A DNA stretch of 32,196 nucleotides from positions 1-32,196 of the forward strand of contig CABUKW010000016.1 in the NCBI GenBank assembly GCA_902492275.1. The letters run 5' to 3'. The notes beneath the pieces were generated by a model. That model was not told the DNA's origin, ran no database searches, and worked only from the letters and a program-made list of their open reading frames with translations. This DNA is from an uncultured Peptococcaceae bacterium. Lineage in GTDB: Bacteria > Bacillota > Peptococcia > Peptococcales > Peptococcaceae. Shown piece after piece: positions 6,987-13,593 of the stretch. The stretch's first letter is position 1. Each line of letters starts with the position of its first letter. The position numbers and the translations under genes are program-made.

Positions 6987-7039
6987 TTGGTTCTGTTAAG
7001 TTGCTAAAAAGAATTTCATATGCTCCTTAACAGAACCAA
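6987..7039 (-). repeat. 14-bp perfect inverted repeat between secreted-protein genes
   Basis: TTGGTTCTGTTAAG (6987-7000) and CTTAACAGAACCAA (7026-7039) enclose a 25-base loop, 14 bases after the stop of the upstream secreted-protein gene. In the minus-strand transcript the hairpin is followed by AATAATTTAG, which is not a strong U-tract, so it looks like a partial attenuator or mRNA-stability hairpin. The GGTTCTGTT ends also resemble some IS terminal repeats. Confidence 0.75.
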
Positions 7040-7052
7040 TTTACAAATTTAT

Positions 7053-8198
7053 TTAAGAAACACTTAAATTCATGGTTTCTCCATAATAATTCATATTAGT
7101 TATATTTCCACTTCCAGTTCCTCTAGTTAAATAGTTTCCATTATAAGTTGAAAATCCATTTCTGGAAGATTTAAAAAAGCTTTTTTGGGCCTTTACGGTT
7201 TTTTCTGTTGAATATAAATAATGGTTTCTCCATGCTACATTTTTCAAATAAGAACCACTGACCCCTTGTGCTAAAGTACACTCTCTAACTAATTCAATGC
7301 TAGATGTTGTATTAAAACCAGAGCCAAGATACAGTGCTTGTTCGTCCATTATTTTCCATGTATCTGGATTACGCCAAATAATGTGAACAGTATTGGTAGA
7401 ACACTTCATATCTAAATACGCATCACTACCATTAGTTACTCCAATTGTTTTGTCCATATCTCCATTATTGGAATAATATGAAGAACCCATATACCAACCG
7501 GGAGTTCCATTCATAAATAACATCCATTTATTATGTTCCTGATACCATACTAAACCAGTATCAATACTGCCAGTACTACCATGTCCACCAAAAATAACAT
7601 AAGGTCTTGTATATGCTATTTTTCCGTCTACTACTTTACTTGTTGCATACGTATTGCCTAGATTAACATAACCAGTTTGTTCATAAAATTTGTTTAATGT
7701 TGGATCTGTAAATAAACTAAAGTGCTTTTCAACAAAAGTAGCAGCTCTTGCAATATCTGCGGTTTCCGTTTCTGGGGCAACTAGTCCTACTTCTTCATAA
7801 CTTAAAGGATGTGAGTTTGCAATCAATATTTCAGGATCTGTTGGTCTGCTGGTTAAAAATCCGTTTTTCAAATTTTCAATTTCCGCAGTATCCATATCCA
7901 AATCTTCAATCAAATTCGCAACTTGTCTAATATCGGTATCCAATGTAATCATTTCATTTGCAGTAAAACCCTTACTTTGCAATTCTAAAATATCTTTATA
8001 ATACTCCACTTTGGCTTCTTCTGGAATGGACGTTTCTAAATTATCGAAAATTTGTTCGCAAAAAGAAATTTCTTTGGCATTGAATACATCTTCTGGACTG
8101 GTTACAATTTTTTCTTCTGCAAACGCTGGCATTCCGATACCCATAGCCATTGCTGCGATTAAAACAGTAGTGGTTACTTTTTTAATTAGCTTCTTCAT
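7053..8198 (-). CDS. Secreted protein of unknown function
   Basis: I do not recognise a family. The protein has 381 residues with a clear Sec signal peptide (MKKLIKKVTTTVLIAAMAMG, cleavage near AFA-EE at about 28). An acidic helical N-terminal part (about 30-140) is followed by an aromatic and Gly/Ser/Asn-rich, beta-looking C-terminal part (about 150-381) with segments such as VIFGGHGSTGSIDTGLVWY and NGTPGWYMGSSYYSNNGD. I chose the ATG at 8198 because GAAGGAGG lies before it; an upstream in-frame ATG at 8252 would put this site inside the gene. It is 78 bases after the DUF6147 gene and likely in the same ECF-controlled operon, with a hairpin between the two that could lower its expression. 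It could be an exported inhibitor, enzyme or matrix protein. Confidence 0.75.
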   Translation of the reverse strand: MKKLIKKVTTTVLIAAMAMGIGMPAFAEEKIVTSPEDVFNAKEISFCEQIFDNLETSIPEEAKVEYYKDILELQSKGFTANEMITLDTDIRQVANLIEDLDMDTAEIENLKNGFLTSRPTDPEILIANSHPLSYEEVGLVAPETETADIARAATFVEKHFSLFTDPTLNKFYEQTGYVNLGNTYATSKVVDGKIAYTRPYVIFGGHGSTGSIDTGLVWYQEHNKWMLFMNGTPGWYMGSSYYSNNGDMDKTIGVTNGSDAYLDMKCSTNTVHIIWRNPDTWKIMDEQALYLGSGFNTTSSIELVRECTLAQGVSGSYLKNVAWRNHYLYSTEKTVKAQKSFFKSSRNGFSTYNGNYLTRGTGSGNITNMNYYGETMNLSVS

Positions 8199-8230
8199 AA
8201 TTAATAATTCCTCCTTCAAATTTGGAATTT

Positions 8231-8262
8231 CCGTTTCTGCCTGCTCACACAAGCAGAAACGG
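8231..8262 (-). repeat. Intercistronic hairpin between two secreted-protein genes
   Basis: CCGTTTCTGC (8231-8240) and GCAGAAACGG (8253-8262) form a perfect 10-bp stem with a 12-base loop. In the minus-strand transcript it is followed by AAATTCC, so it lacks a U-tract. It is more like a processing or stability element than a terminator. Confidence 0.7.
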
Positions 8263-8276
8263 CTGCGTGGTTTTGC

Positions 8277-8720
8277 TTACGCTGTTTTTTCTGCACTGTA
8301 AATATTCTGTGTTTCTGATTGACTGCCTTCCCAAACAGTTACGGTAGTTTTTACCCGATAGGTATGGCCTTTGGTAACGGGATGACTTTCATCTACGTAG
8401 GCCTCGTAGCTGTCCTGTGTGTTTGTCCAGATTTTTACAGGAATCCAATTACTGCCGTTTTTCACCTGCAATTCTGCGATAACCTTTGCTTTGGTCGCTG
8501 AACTTCTGCCTGTTACGGAACATTCAACATTTGCAGTTGTACCAGAAATACCAAAAATACAGTTTGCCCGTTGAATATAGGTCATATAAGGCATAATTCC
8601 ATTTTCCTGTTGGCTAACTGGATCGACAGCAGTTGCTGCCATCGCAACTGCTGGTACTGACGTCAGTACCACGGCGCCCATACAAATGGTTGCCAATATT
8701 TTTTTTGTTTTTGTGTGCAT
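8277..8720 (-). CDS. DUF6147-like small secreted protein
   Basis: This 147-residue protein has a Sec signal peptide (MHTKTKKI, hydrophobic core, cleavage near AMA-ATA at about 29). The mature part shows the pattern of the DUF6147 family of small exported clostridial proteins: YMTYIQRANCIFGISG, then NVECSVTGRSSATKAKVIAE, then a beta-rich end with ready-made strands (KIWTNTQDS, TYRVKTTVTVWEG). The function of that family is unknown to me. AGAAGGGAGG is an excellent ribosome binding site 7 bases before the ATG. It is the first gene behind a promoter that matches the one before the ECF sigma gene, so it is the most direct output of that sigma factor. Confidence 0.75.
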   Translation of the reverse strand: MHTKTKKILATICMGAVVLTSVPAVAMAATAVDPVSQQENGIMPYMTYIQRANCIFGISGTTANVECSVTGRSSATKAKVIAELQVKNGSNWIPVKIWTNTQDSYEAYVDESHPVTKGHTYRVKTTVTVWEGSQSETQNIYSAEKTA

Positions 8721-8746
8721 CGCTTCTTCACCTCCCTTCTATCTAT

Positions 8747-8776
8747 TAACAACAATTTTCAGCTCGTTTTTTGGAC
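8747..8776 (-). promoter_or_regulatory. ECF-type promoter of the secreted-protein operon
   Basis: On the minus strand, GTCC (plus-strand GGAC at 8773-8776) is followed after 16 bases by ATTGTTGTTA (plus-strand 8747-8756), ending shortly before the ribosome binding site of the DUF6147 gene. The same two blocks with identical 16-base spacing stand before the sigma gene at 10142-10171. No sigma-A boxes of comparable quality are seen here. Confidence 0.65.
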
Positions 8777-8824
8777 AAATTTTTCAAAATATTTTTAAAT
8801 TTTTTCATTTTTGTGCAGAAGCAC

Positions 8825-8863
8825 AAAAATAGACCTGCTATTCAACAAGATAGCAGGTCTATT
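8825..8863 (-). terminator. Terminator of the sigma/anti-sigma operon
   Basis: A perfect 14-bp stem AATAGACCTGCTAT/ATAGCAGGTCTATT (8828-8841 and 8850-8863) with an 8-base loop, followed on the minus strand by a T-run. It starts 5 bases after the anti-sigma stop codon. A second hairpin, ATTTTTGTGC-agaa-GCACAAAAAT (8807-8830), overlaps its far end. Confidence 0.9.
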
Positions 8864-8867
8864 CTAT

Positions 8868-9566
8868 TTAAAATTGTAGATTTTCTAAAATTTTTATCAG
8901 CTCTGCATAGGGCAGATTGGTATCGCCGGTCAACAGATTGGCATGATACAGAAGCATATATTGGTACGTTCCATTTTTGCTGACAATGGTGGCCTGACCA
9001 TACGGCGTTGCCACGGTTTCCGTAATCGCGTCTTCTGTATCAAGAATATACATCACATCATTTTCTTCTATGATTGCAATTTGTTCTAAACTAAAGTAAT
9101 GTTGTGCATTTTCATACCGCGAATAGATGTTGCCATTGGATGAAACTCGATGTTCAGTCTCTTGCATATCCTCCGGCAAATAGGTTAAGGCAGCAGGTTT
9201 AAATTCATTCGTGATCGAAGTGGATATGCCAAAATGAAATTCCGTAAATTCTTCATAAATCGTTTCGATCATTTCTACCAGCTTTTCATATCCGGCCATA
9301 ACAGCCTCCGGCATGGCGGCGCAGGAAAGAAGCACGCAGATCAAGATTGCAGCAGCGCCCCGTTTGGTATAATATTGCCAGCCCATCCGCACCGGCTTTG
9401 CTTTTAACGTGCCCTGTTCAAGCTGTGCAAGGATATCCTGGATTCGTGCTTCAAATTCTGCGGAAAAGGGATAGCTGGGACAGTCTTTCAAATTAGGCAG
9501 CTGGGATAATTCTTTTTCTCTTGCCAAAATTGCAGCTCTCCGTAACTGCTCATCGGTTAATTTCAT
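8868..9566 (-). CDS. Anti-sigma factor with C-terminal DUF4367-like domain
   Basis: A 232-residue membrane protein with a cytosolic N-terminal part (about 1-67, likely sigma-binding), one transmembrane segment (about 69-90, GAAAILICVLLSCAAMPEAV) and an extracytoplasmic C-terminal domain (about 95-232) of the DUF4367 type, with LTYLPEDMQETEHR and EENDVMYILDTED. It should hold the adjacent ECF sigma factor inactive until an envelope signal arrives. Its ATG lies within the last codons of the sigma gene (17-base overlap), with GAAAGGGAG just upstream, so the two are translationally coupled. The terminator at 8825-8863 ends the unit. Identification rests on topology and context; the domain name is by pattern only. 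Confidence 0.8.
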   Translation of the reverse strand: MKLTDEQLRRAAILAREKELSQLPNLKDCPSYPFSAEFEARIQDILAQLEQGTLKAKPVRMGWQYYTKRGAAAILICVLLSCAAMPEAVMAGYEKLVEMIETIYEEFTEFHFGISTSITNEFKPAALTYLPEDMQETEHRVSSNGNIYSRYENAQHYFSLEQIAIIEENDVMYILDTEDAITETVATPYGQATIVSKNGTYQYMLLYHANLLTGDTNLPYAELIKILENLQF

Positions 9567-10116
9567 GTTCCCACTCCCTTTCTAACGCCTGTTCTAATTT
9601 TCGTTTTCCACGGGTTACGATTTTGTTCACATTGGAAACGGTCAAATCCAACAGGGCAGCGATTTCTCTGTTGTGATATCCGTCGGCATATTTTAGTAAT
9701 ATCACTTCTTTATAAGGACTTGGAAGTCTTAAGATTTCATTGGATACAAAATCATCAAATTCTTCCGCCATATCCGCAACGGAGATTTCTACGTTTTCGA
9801 TATCTTCTAGGTTGATAAGAATCGTTCGTTCCTGTTTTATTTTTTTATACAAATTAAAGGAAACCCTTTGGATCATGGTCATTACAAGATGCCGCGTTCT
9901 GATAGAATCTACTTCTTCTACCATATCGATATGAGCTGCAGCATGAAATAAAGCGATGCTAACGGCGTCTTCTGCATAATAGGAGTCTTTTAAGATGGTA
10001 GATGCTTTATAGCGCATGAGTTCTCCATATTTTTCAAACAAGTCCTCAAACTTCTTTTTATCATGCTCGTCTTCTATCATGACCAGGCAGACAGCAAGTA
10101 CATCAGAGAAAACCAT
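9550..10116 (-). CDS. ECF-family RNA polymerase sigma factor
   Basis: About 188 residues. Region 2 covers the segment with YYAEDAVSIALFHAA (a D-A-V variant of the DxxQ core-binding motif), and region 4 is a helix-turn-helix near the C-terminus: LPSPYKEVILLKYADGYHNR then EIAALLDLTVSNVNKIVTRG. There is no region 3, as expected for ECF factors. I chose the ATG at 10116, with AGGGGG about 13 bases upstream; the in-frame TTG at 10128 is too close to that site. It is coupled to the anti-sigma gene by overlap. The promoter at 10142-10171 matches that of the secreted-protein operon, which indicates autoregulation. Confidence 0.88.
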   Translation of the reverse strand: MVFSDVLAVCLVMIEDEHDKKKFEDLFEKYGELMRYKASTILKDSYYAEDAVSIALFHAAAHIDMVEEVDSIRTRHLVMTMIQRVSFNLYKKIKQERTILINLEDIENVEISVADMAEEFDDFVSNEILRLPSPYKEVILLKYADGYHNREIAALLDLTVSNVNKIVTRGKRKLEQALEREWEHEINR

Positions 10117-10141
10117 ATTCGGTATCAATCCCCCTATATAG

Positions 10142-10171
10142 TAACAACAATTTCAAACATCAATTTAGGAC
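10142..10171 (-). promoter_or_regulatory. Autoregulatory ECF-type promoter of the sigma operon
   Basis: On the minus strand, GTCC (plus-strand GGAC at 10168-10171), 16 bases, then ATTGTTGTTA (plus-strand 10142-10151). It is nearly the same as 8747-8776, with shared flanks TAAA-like after GTCC and TA-ATAG after the -10 block. The rest of the gap to the MerR gene (10172-10307) has no gene that I can support. Confidence 0.65.
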
Positions 10172-10307
10172 AATTTCCCAATAAAAATTGTATTTTTATT
10201 TTTTATACAAGCTTCAACAAGGGGTTTCCTTTGAAATTGCCATGATCCAGCGGTACCGTTCCGCACAATGTATGCGGCAGGCGTTTCCGTACAAGGTGCT
10301 GAGAATA

Positions 10308-10730
10308 TTAGCTTTTTAAAATTTTTTCTGCCCAGATGATGCGTTCTGTATCGCACATTTCGGTGCTGCCGGTTTCTAAGGCGTGCTGATAAAAGTCGCA
10401 TTTGGTCTGAATGGTATCCAGCATTTTCTGCAGCTCCTGCATCTGCGCCTCTATTTCCTGCTTGCGCTGCAGCATCAGCTCGTAGCGCTGCGGCACTGAG
10501 GACACGCCTTCCACGCACCAATCCACATACTGACGGATTTCTTTGATGGACATACCGGTTTTTTTCAGACATTCAATGGTGTTGAGCAAGATAATATCCC
10601 GTTCGTGAAAAATTCTCCGGCCGCTGGCGTCCCGCTCTACGAAGGGCAGCAGGCCCTCCTGATCATAATAGCGCAGGGTATGCACCGATAAATTCATTTT
10701 TTCTGCTACAGTTCCAATGGAATAATGCAT
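10308..10730 (-). CDS. MerR-family transcriptional regulator
   Basis: A 140-residue MerR protein: an N-terminal winged helix-turn-helix (about 1-70, beginning MHYSIGTVAEKMNLSVHTLR and then YYDQEGLLPF), a long dimerisation coiled coil (about 78-118, QRKQEIEAQMQELQKMLDTI) and a short tail. The tail has two cysteines (C-DFYQ and MCDTE) but no metal-binding CxxC loop, so an electrophile or redox signal (NmlR/AdhR-like) is more likely than a metal. The ATG at 10730 has TTGGAGGA upstream; the frame stays open further 5' but that part overlaps the divergent promoter and gene. It is divergent from the FMN-reductase/ADH operon, with a MerR-type promoter between them. No clear terminator is seen after it. 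Confidence 0.9.
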   Translation of the reverse strand: MHYSIGTVAEKMNLSVHTLRYYDQEGLLPFVERDASGRRIFHERDIILLNTIECLKKTGMSIKEIRQYVDWCVEGVSSVPQRYELMLQRKQEIEAQMQELQKMLDTIQTKCDFYQHALETGSTEMCDTERIIWAEKILKS

Positions 10731-10771
10731 AGCTGTCCTCCAATTTTTTATAAAAATTTTTAAAATAATGC

Positions 10772-10802
10772 TTGACTTCGTGTTAACTCGAGGTTGTAAA
10801 GT
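10772..10802 (+). promoter_or_regulatory. MerR-type promoter of the redox operon
   Basis: TTGACT (10772-10777), a 19-base spacer and TAAAGT (10797-10802). The near-dyad ACTTCGTGTTAACTCGAGGT (10775-10794) is centred on GTTAAC in the spacer. It resembles the common CTTGACTT-GTTAAC operator of NmlR/AdhR-type regulators. The neighbouring MerR protein is the obvious regulator. Confidence 0.75.
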
Positions 10803-10906
10803 GAATATAACACAGAGGACTGTTGGTGTCAAGGCTGCTCCTCGTATCGTGTTGGCAATGGTGTTTGGGATGAAAGCTTTTATGCTGATAGCAGGAGGAA
10901 TGAACC

Positions 10907-11545
10907 ATGAAAGTATTATTGGTAAACGGCAGCCCCCATAAGGAGGGCTGCACCTATACGGCCTTATCGGAGGTAGCCGCTGCGTTAAACAAGGAAGGTA
11001 TTGAAACAGAGATTTTCTGGATTGGCAATCGGCCCATTGGCGGCTGCATTGCCTGTAAAGCCTGTGTGAAATTAGGGCAGTGCGTTTTTGACGATGTGGT
11101 GAACATTTGCCGGAAAAAGGCTTATGAGGCGGACGGCTTTGTATTCGGCACACCGGTGCATTATGCCGGCGCCAGCGGGAACATGACTGCCTTTATGGAC
11201 AGATTATTTTATTCGGAAATCAATGGAAACGGCAATCAGGCCTTTCGGTTAAAGCCGGCGGCAGCGGTGCTTTCTGCCCGGCGGGCAGGTACCACGGCAG
11301 CCTTTGACCAGATGAACAAATATTTTACCATTCAGGAAATGCCGGTTGTCTCAGCCCGATACTGGAATATGGTGCATGGCGCCAAAGCAGAAGAGGTGCA
11401 GCAGGACAAAGAGGGGCTGTTCAATATGCGGGTTCTGGCCGCAAATATGGCCTATCTGCTGCGCTGTAAAGAGGCAGGCGCCCGTGCTGGCATAGCACTG
11501 CCGCCGCAGGAGCCGCCGGTCTTTACCAATTTTGTTCGTTCTTGA
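10907..11545 (+). CDS. Flavodoxin-family NADPH-dependent FMN reductase-like protein
   Basis: A 212-residue cytosolic flavoprotein. The FMN phosphate loop is NGSPHKEGCTYTAL (residues 7-20), and PVHYAGASGNMTAFMDR is the second flavin-contacting segment. A Cys cluster GCIACKACVKLGQC (C47, C50, C53, C59) matches the compact motif of iron-sulfur flavoproteins and related reductases, so an Fe-S or redox-active thiol site is possible. AGGAGG precedes the ATG by 7 bases. It is the first gene of the MerR-regulated unit and lies just upstream of alcohol dehydrogenase copy 2. A quinone, nitro-compound or flavin reductase role fits; the substrate is not known. Confidence 0.88.
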   Translation: MKVLLVNGSPHKEGCTYTALSEVAAALNKEGIETEIFWIGNRPIGGCIACKACVKLGQCVFDDVVNICRKKAYEADGFVFGTPVHYAGASGNMTAFMDRLFYSEINGNGNQAFRLKPAAAVLSARRAGTTAAFDQMNKYFTIQEMPVVSARYWNMVHGAKAEEVQQDKEGLFNMRVLAANMAYLLRCKEAGARAGIALPPQEPPVFTNFVRS

Positions 11546-11579
11546 ATGGGTTCATGATGATGAAGGAGGATGGTATATC

Positions 11580-12749
11580 ATGCAGAATTTTGTATTTGAA
11601 AACAGCACCAGGGTGTATTTTGGGCAGGGGTGTGTAAAAACCTATTTAGGCAATCTGCTGCAGCAATACGGCGATTGTGTGATGCTGGCCTATGGCGGCG
11701 GCTCGATTAAAAGAAACGGCATTTATGCCGAGGTGATGGACTGCTTACAGCAGGCAGGAAAAACGGTGGTGGAGTTTTCCGGTATCATGGCCAATCCCAC
11801 CTATGCCAAGGTGCAGGAGGGCGCGGCGTTGGCCCGGGCGCATCAGGTGGATTTGATTTTGGGCGTAGGCGGCGGTTCGGTGATGGATTGCTGCAAAGCC
11901 GTGTCCATGGCCGCTGTGTTTGAGGGCGATTTGTGGGAGCAATATTGGGCCAAAAGCGGCGTTGTAGATTTTAAACCGTTGCCTTTGGGCGTGGTTGTGA
12001 CGGTAGCCGGTACTGGCAGTGAATGTAACGGCGGCGCAGTCATTACCAATGAAGCGCTCAAAATCAAAACGGGCCGCGATTATCCAGCCTGCAATCCGGC
12101 TTTTGCGCTGATGGATCCTGCTTACACCTACAGCGTGCCGAAGCTGCAGATGATTTCCGGCGCGTTCGACATCTTATCGCATATTATGGAAATTTATTTC
12201 AGCGAACCCAATGAGGACAATGTATCCGACGATCTTGCCGAGGCCTTGATGCGCAGCGTAATCCGTAATTTGCGGGCTGCCATTGTCAATCTGGAGGATG
12301 ATACTGCCCGCAGCAATCTGATGTGGGCGGCCACCATGGCGGAAAATCGGGTGATAAAGCTGGGCAAAAAGACCGATTTTACCTGTCATCAGATGGAGCA
12401 TCAGCTGGGCGCTTATCTGGATTGCAATCACGGACAGGGGCTGGCGGTGCTGCATCCGGTATATTATCGGCATATTTACCAGGAGGGCTTGCCTAAATTT
12501 GTCCGCTTTGCACAGGCTGTGTGGGGCGTTGACGGTTCCGGTAAAGCAGACGCAGAGGTGGCTTTGGCCGGTATCGAGGCTTTGGCCGATTTTATCGTAG
12601 AAATTGGGCTGCCTACGACCCTGCGGCAGCTGGGCTTGCAGGAGGAAGGTCTGCTGAAGGAGATTGCCGATAGCTGTAATCTTTCGCCGGGCAGCTATAA
12701 GCGAATGACCCATGAAGAAATTTTGCAGATCTTTCAGGAATGTTTATAA
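11580..12749 (+). CDS. Iron-containing alcohol dehydrogenase (BDH/YqhD type), copy 2
   Basis: 389 residues when started at the ATG 11580, which has AAGGAGG 11 bases upstream; a longer reading from 11532 would overlap the end of the FMN-reductase gene. Motifs: GGGSIKRNG (39-47), GGGS (97-100), and metal ligands D197, H201, H270 and H284. It is a paralogue of the gene at 3654-4820, with matching motif positions but a markedly different sequence elsewhere. An extra H274 matches the non-ligand histidine of FucO, which copy 1 has as Gln. It is in the MerR-regulated operon between the FMN reductase and the lipoprotein flavodoxin, and probably clears a reactive aldehyde. Confidence 0.93.
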   Translation: MQNFVFENSTRVYFGQGCVKTYLGNLLQQYGDCVMLAYGGGSIKRNGIYAEVMDCLQQAGKTVVEFSGIMANPTYAKVQEGAALARAHQVDLILGVGGGSVMDCCKAVSMAAVFEGDLWEQYWAKSGVVDFKPLPLGVVVTVAGTGSECNGGAVITNEALKIKTGRDYPACNPAFALMDPAYTYSVPKLQMISGAFDILSHIMEIYFSEPNEDNVSDDLAEALMRSVIRNLRAAIVNLEDDTARSNLMWAATMAENRVIKLGKKTDFTCHQMEHQLGAYLDCNHGQGLAVLHPVYYRHIYQEGLPKFVRFAQAVWGVDGSGKADAEVALAGIEALADFIVEIGLPTTLRQLGLQEEGLLKEIADSCNLSPGSYKRMTHEEILQIFQECL

Positions 12750-12764
12750 GGAGCGTATGCATTT

Positions 12765-13364
12765 ATGAAAAAAGGAGTTCATTTTTTATTGACCATGCTG
12801 CTGTTGCTGGTGTTAGCTGGCTGCGGCAACTCTGCCGCGCAAGGGCAGGACGCCGCCGTTGATGAGGCGGAGACAGCGGCAGGGAAAACGCTGGTGGTTT
12901 ATTACTCGGCCACAGGCAGCACAGAGGCGGTAGCCAATGTGATTGCGGAAGCAACAGAGGCCGATCTGTTTGAGCTGGTGCCTGCGGAGCCTTATACCAG
13001 TGAGGATTTGAACTGGAACGATGAAAACAGTCGGGTGGTGTATGAGCATGATAATGTAAGCGCCCGTGATGTAGCGCTTACAGCGACGACGGTCGACGGC
13101 TGGGATGAATACGATACCGTGTTTATCGGCTATCCCATCTGGTGGGGTATTGCCGCCTGGCCGGTGGATGGATTTGTAGAAGCCAACGACTTTACAGGAA
13201 AAACGGTAATTCCGTTCTGTACGTCTGCAAGTTCTGGTCTGGGAGAAAGCGGCGAGCTGCTGGCCCAGTTGGCGGGCACAGGCAACTGGCTTGCCGGTGA
13301 AAGATTTTCTTCCGGCGCTTCTGCCGAAACGGTGCAGGCATGGGTGGCAGACTTGGGATTGTAA
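12765..13364 (+). CDS. Lipoprotein with flavodoxin domain
   Basis: 199 residues. A lipobox LAGC (C20) ends a signal peptide, so the protein is predicted to be lipid-anchored outside the membrane. After a short linker, a flavodoxin domain (about 40-199) carries the FMN loop YYSATGSTEAVA (S48-T53) and the IGYPIWWGIAAWPVDGF segment that stacks on the isoalloxazine. AAGGAG precedes the ATG and the ADH stop is 15 bases upstream, so it is the third gene of the MerR operon. Exported flavodoxins are uncommon: extracytoplasmic electron transfer is a plausible role, but FMN supply outside the cell must be assumed. The domain is almost identical to the one at 14278-14763. Confidence 0.88.
   Translation: MKKGVHFLLTMLLLLVLAGCGNSAAQGQDAAVDEAETAAGKTLVVYYSATGSTEAVANVIAEATEADLFELVPAEPYTSEDLNWNDENSRVVYEHDNVSARDVALTATTVDGWDEYDTVFIGYPIWWGIAAWPVDGFVEANDFTGKTVIPFCTSASSGLGESGELLAQLAGTGNWLAGERFSSGASAETVQAWVADLGL
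12879..13364 (+). repeat. Direct repeat copy A (flavodoxin domain)
   Basis: 486 bases, collinear without gaps with 14278-14763 (offset 1399). Across the roughly 160 encoded residues I count six differences. The repeat starts at GCAGGGAAAACG and runs to the stop codon. Confidence 0.9.
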
Positions 13365-13460
13365 GAGCTGCGAACCATAGCAGCTGCCCTGGAAAGACGC
13401 CGAGACTTGCGGAAGAGCAGATATACTTTGCAGGCATAGAAAAACATAGAAACGAAGTAT

Positions 13461-13489
13461 TTGATATAGGTGCTTTCCTATCGTATACT
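13461..13489 (+). promoter_or_regulatory. Promoter of the SLH-flavodoxin gene
   Basis: TTGATA (13461-13466), 17 bases, TATACT (13484-13489). The spacer holds a short dyad ATAGG-tgcttt-CCTAT (13466-13481) that could be an operator. It lies in the 229-base gap after the lipoprotein gene; nothing else is seen in that gap. Confidence 0.6.
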
Positions 13490-13593
13490 ACTGGTATGTC
13501 AAAGCATAGCGTGAATGTATCGATGCAAACCGTTGTGGGGGAAATGAAAATGATGTGAAATGAGTTTGTAAAAATGAAAGGAGTGTATCATTG

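Noticed and set aside
10731..11153. Long N-terminal extension of the MerR reading frame
   Set aside because: It runs through the divergent promoter and the FMN-reductase gene; the ATG at 10730 has a good ribosome binding site and starts the MerR helix-turn-helix directly.
13340..13558. 72-residue frame between the two flavodoxin genes
   Set aside because: It starts inside the lipoprotein gene, has no ribosome binding site, and covers the promoter of the next gene.
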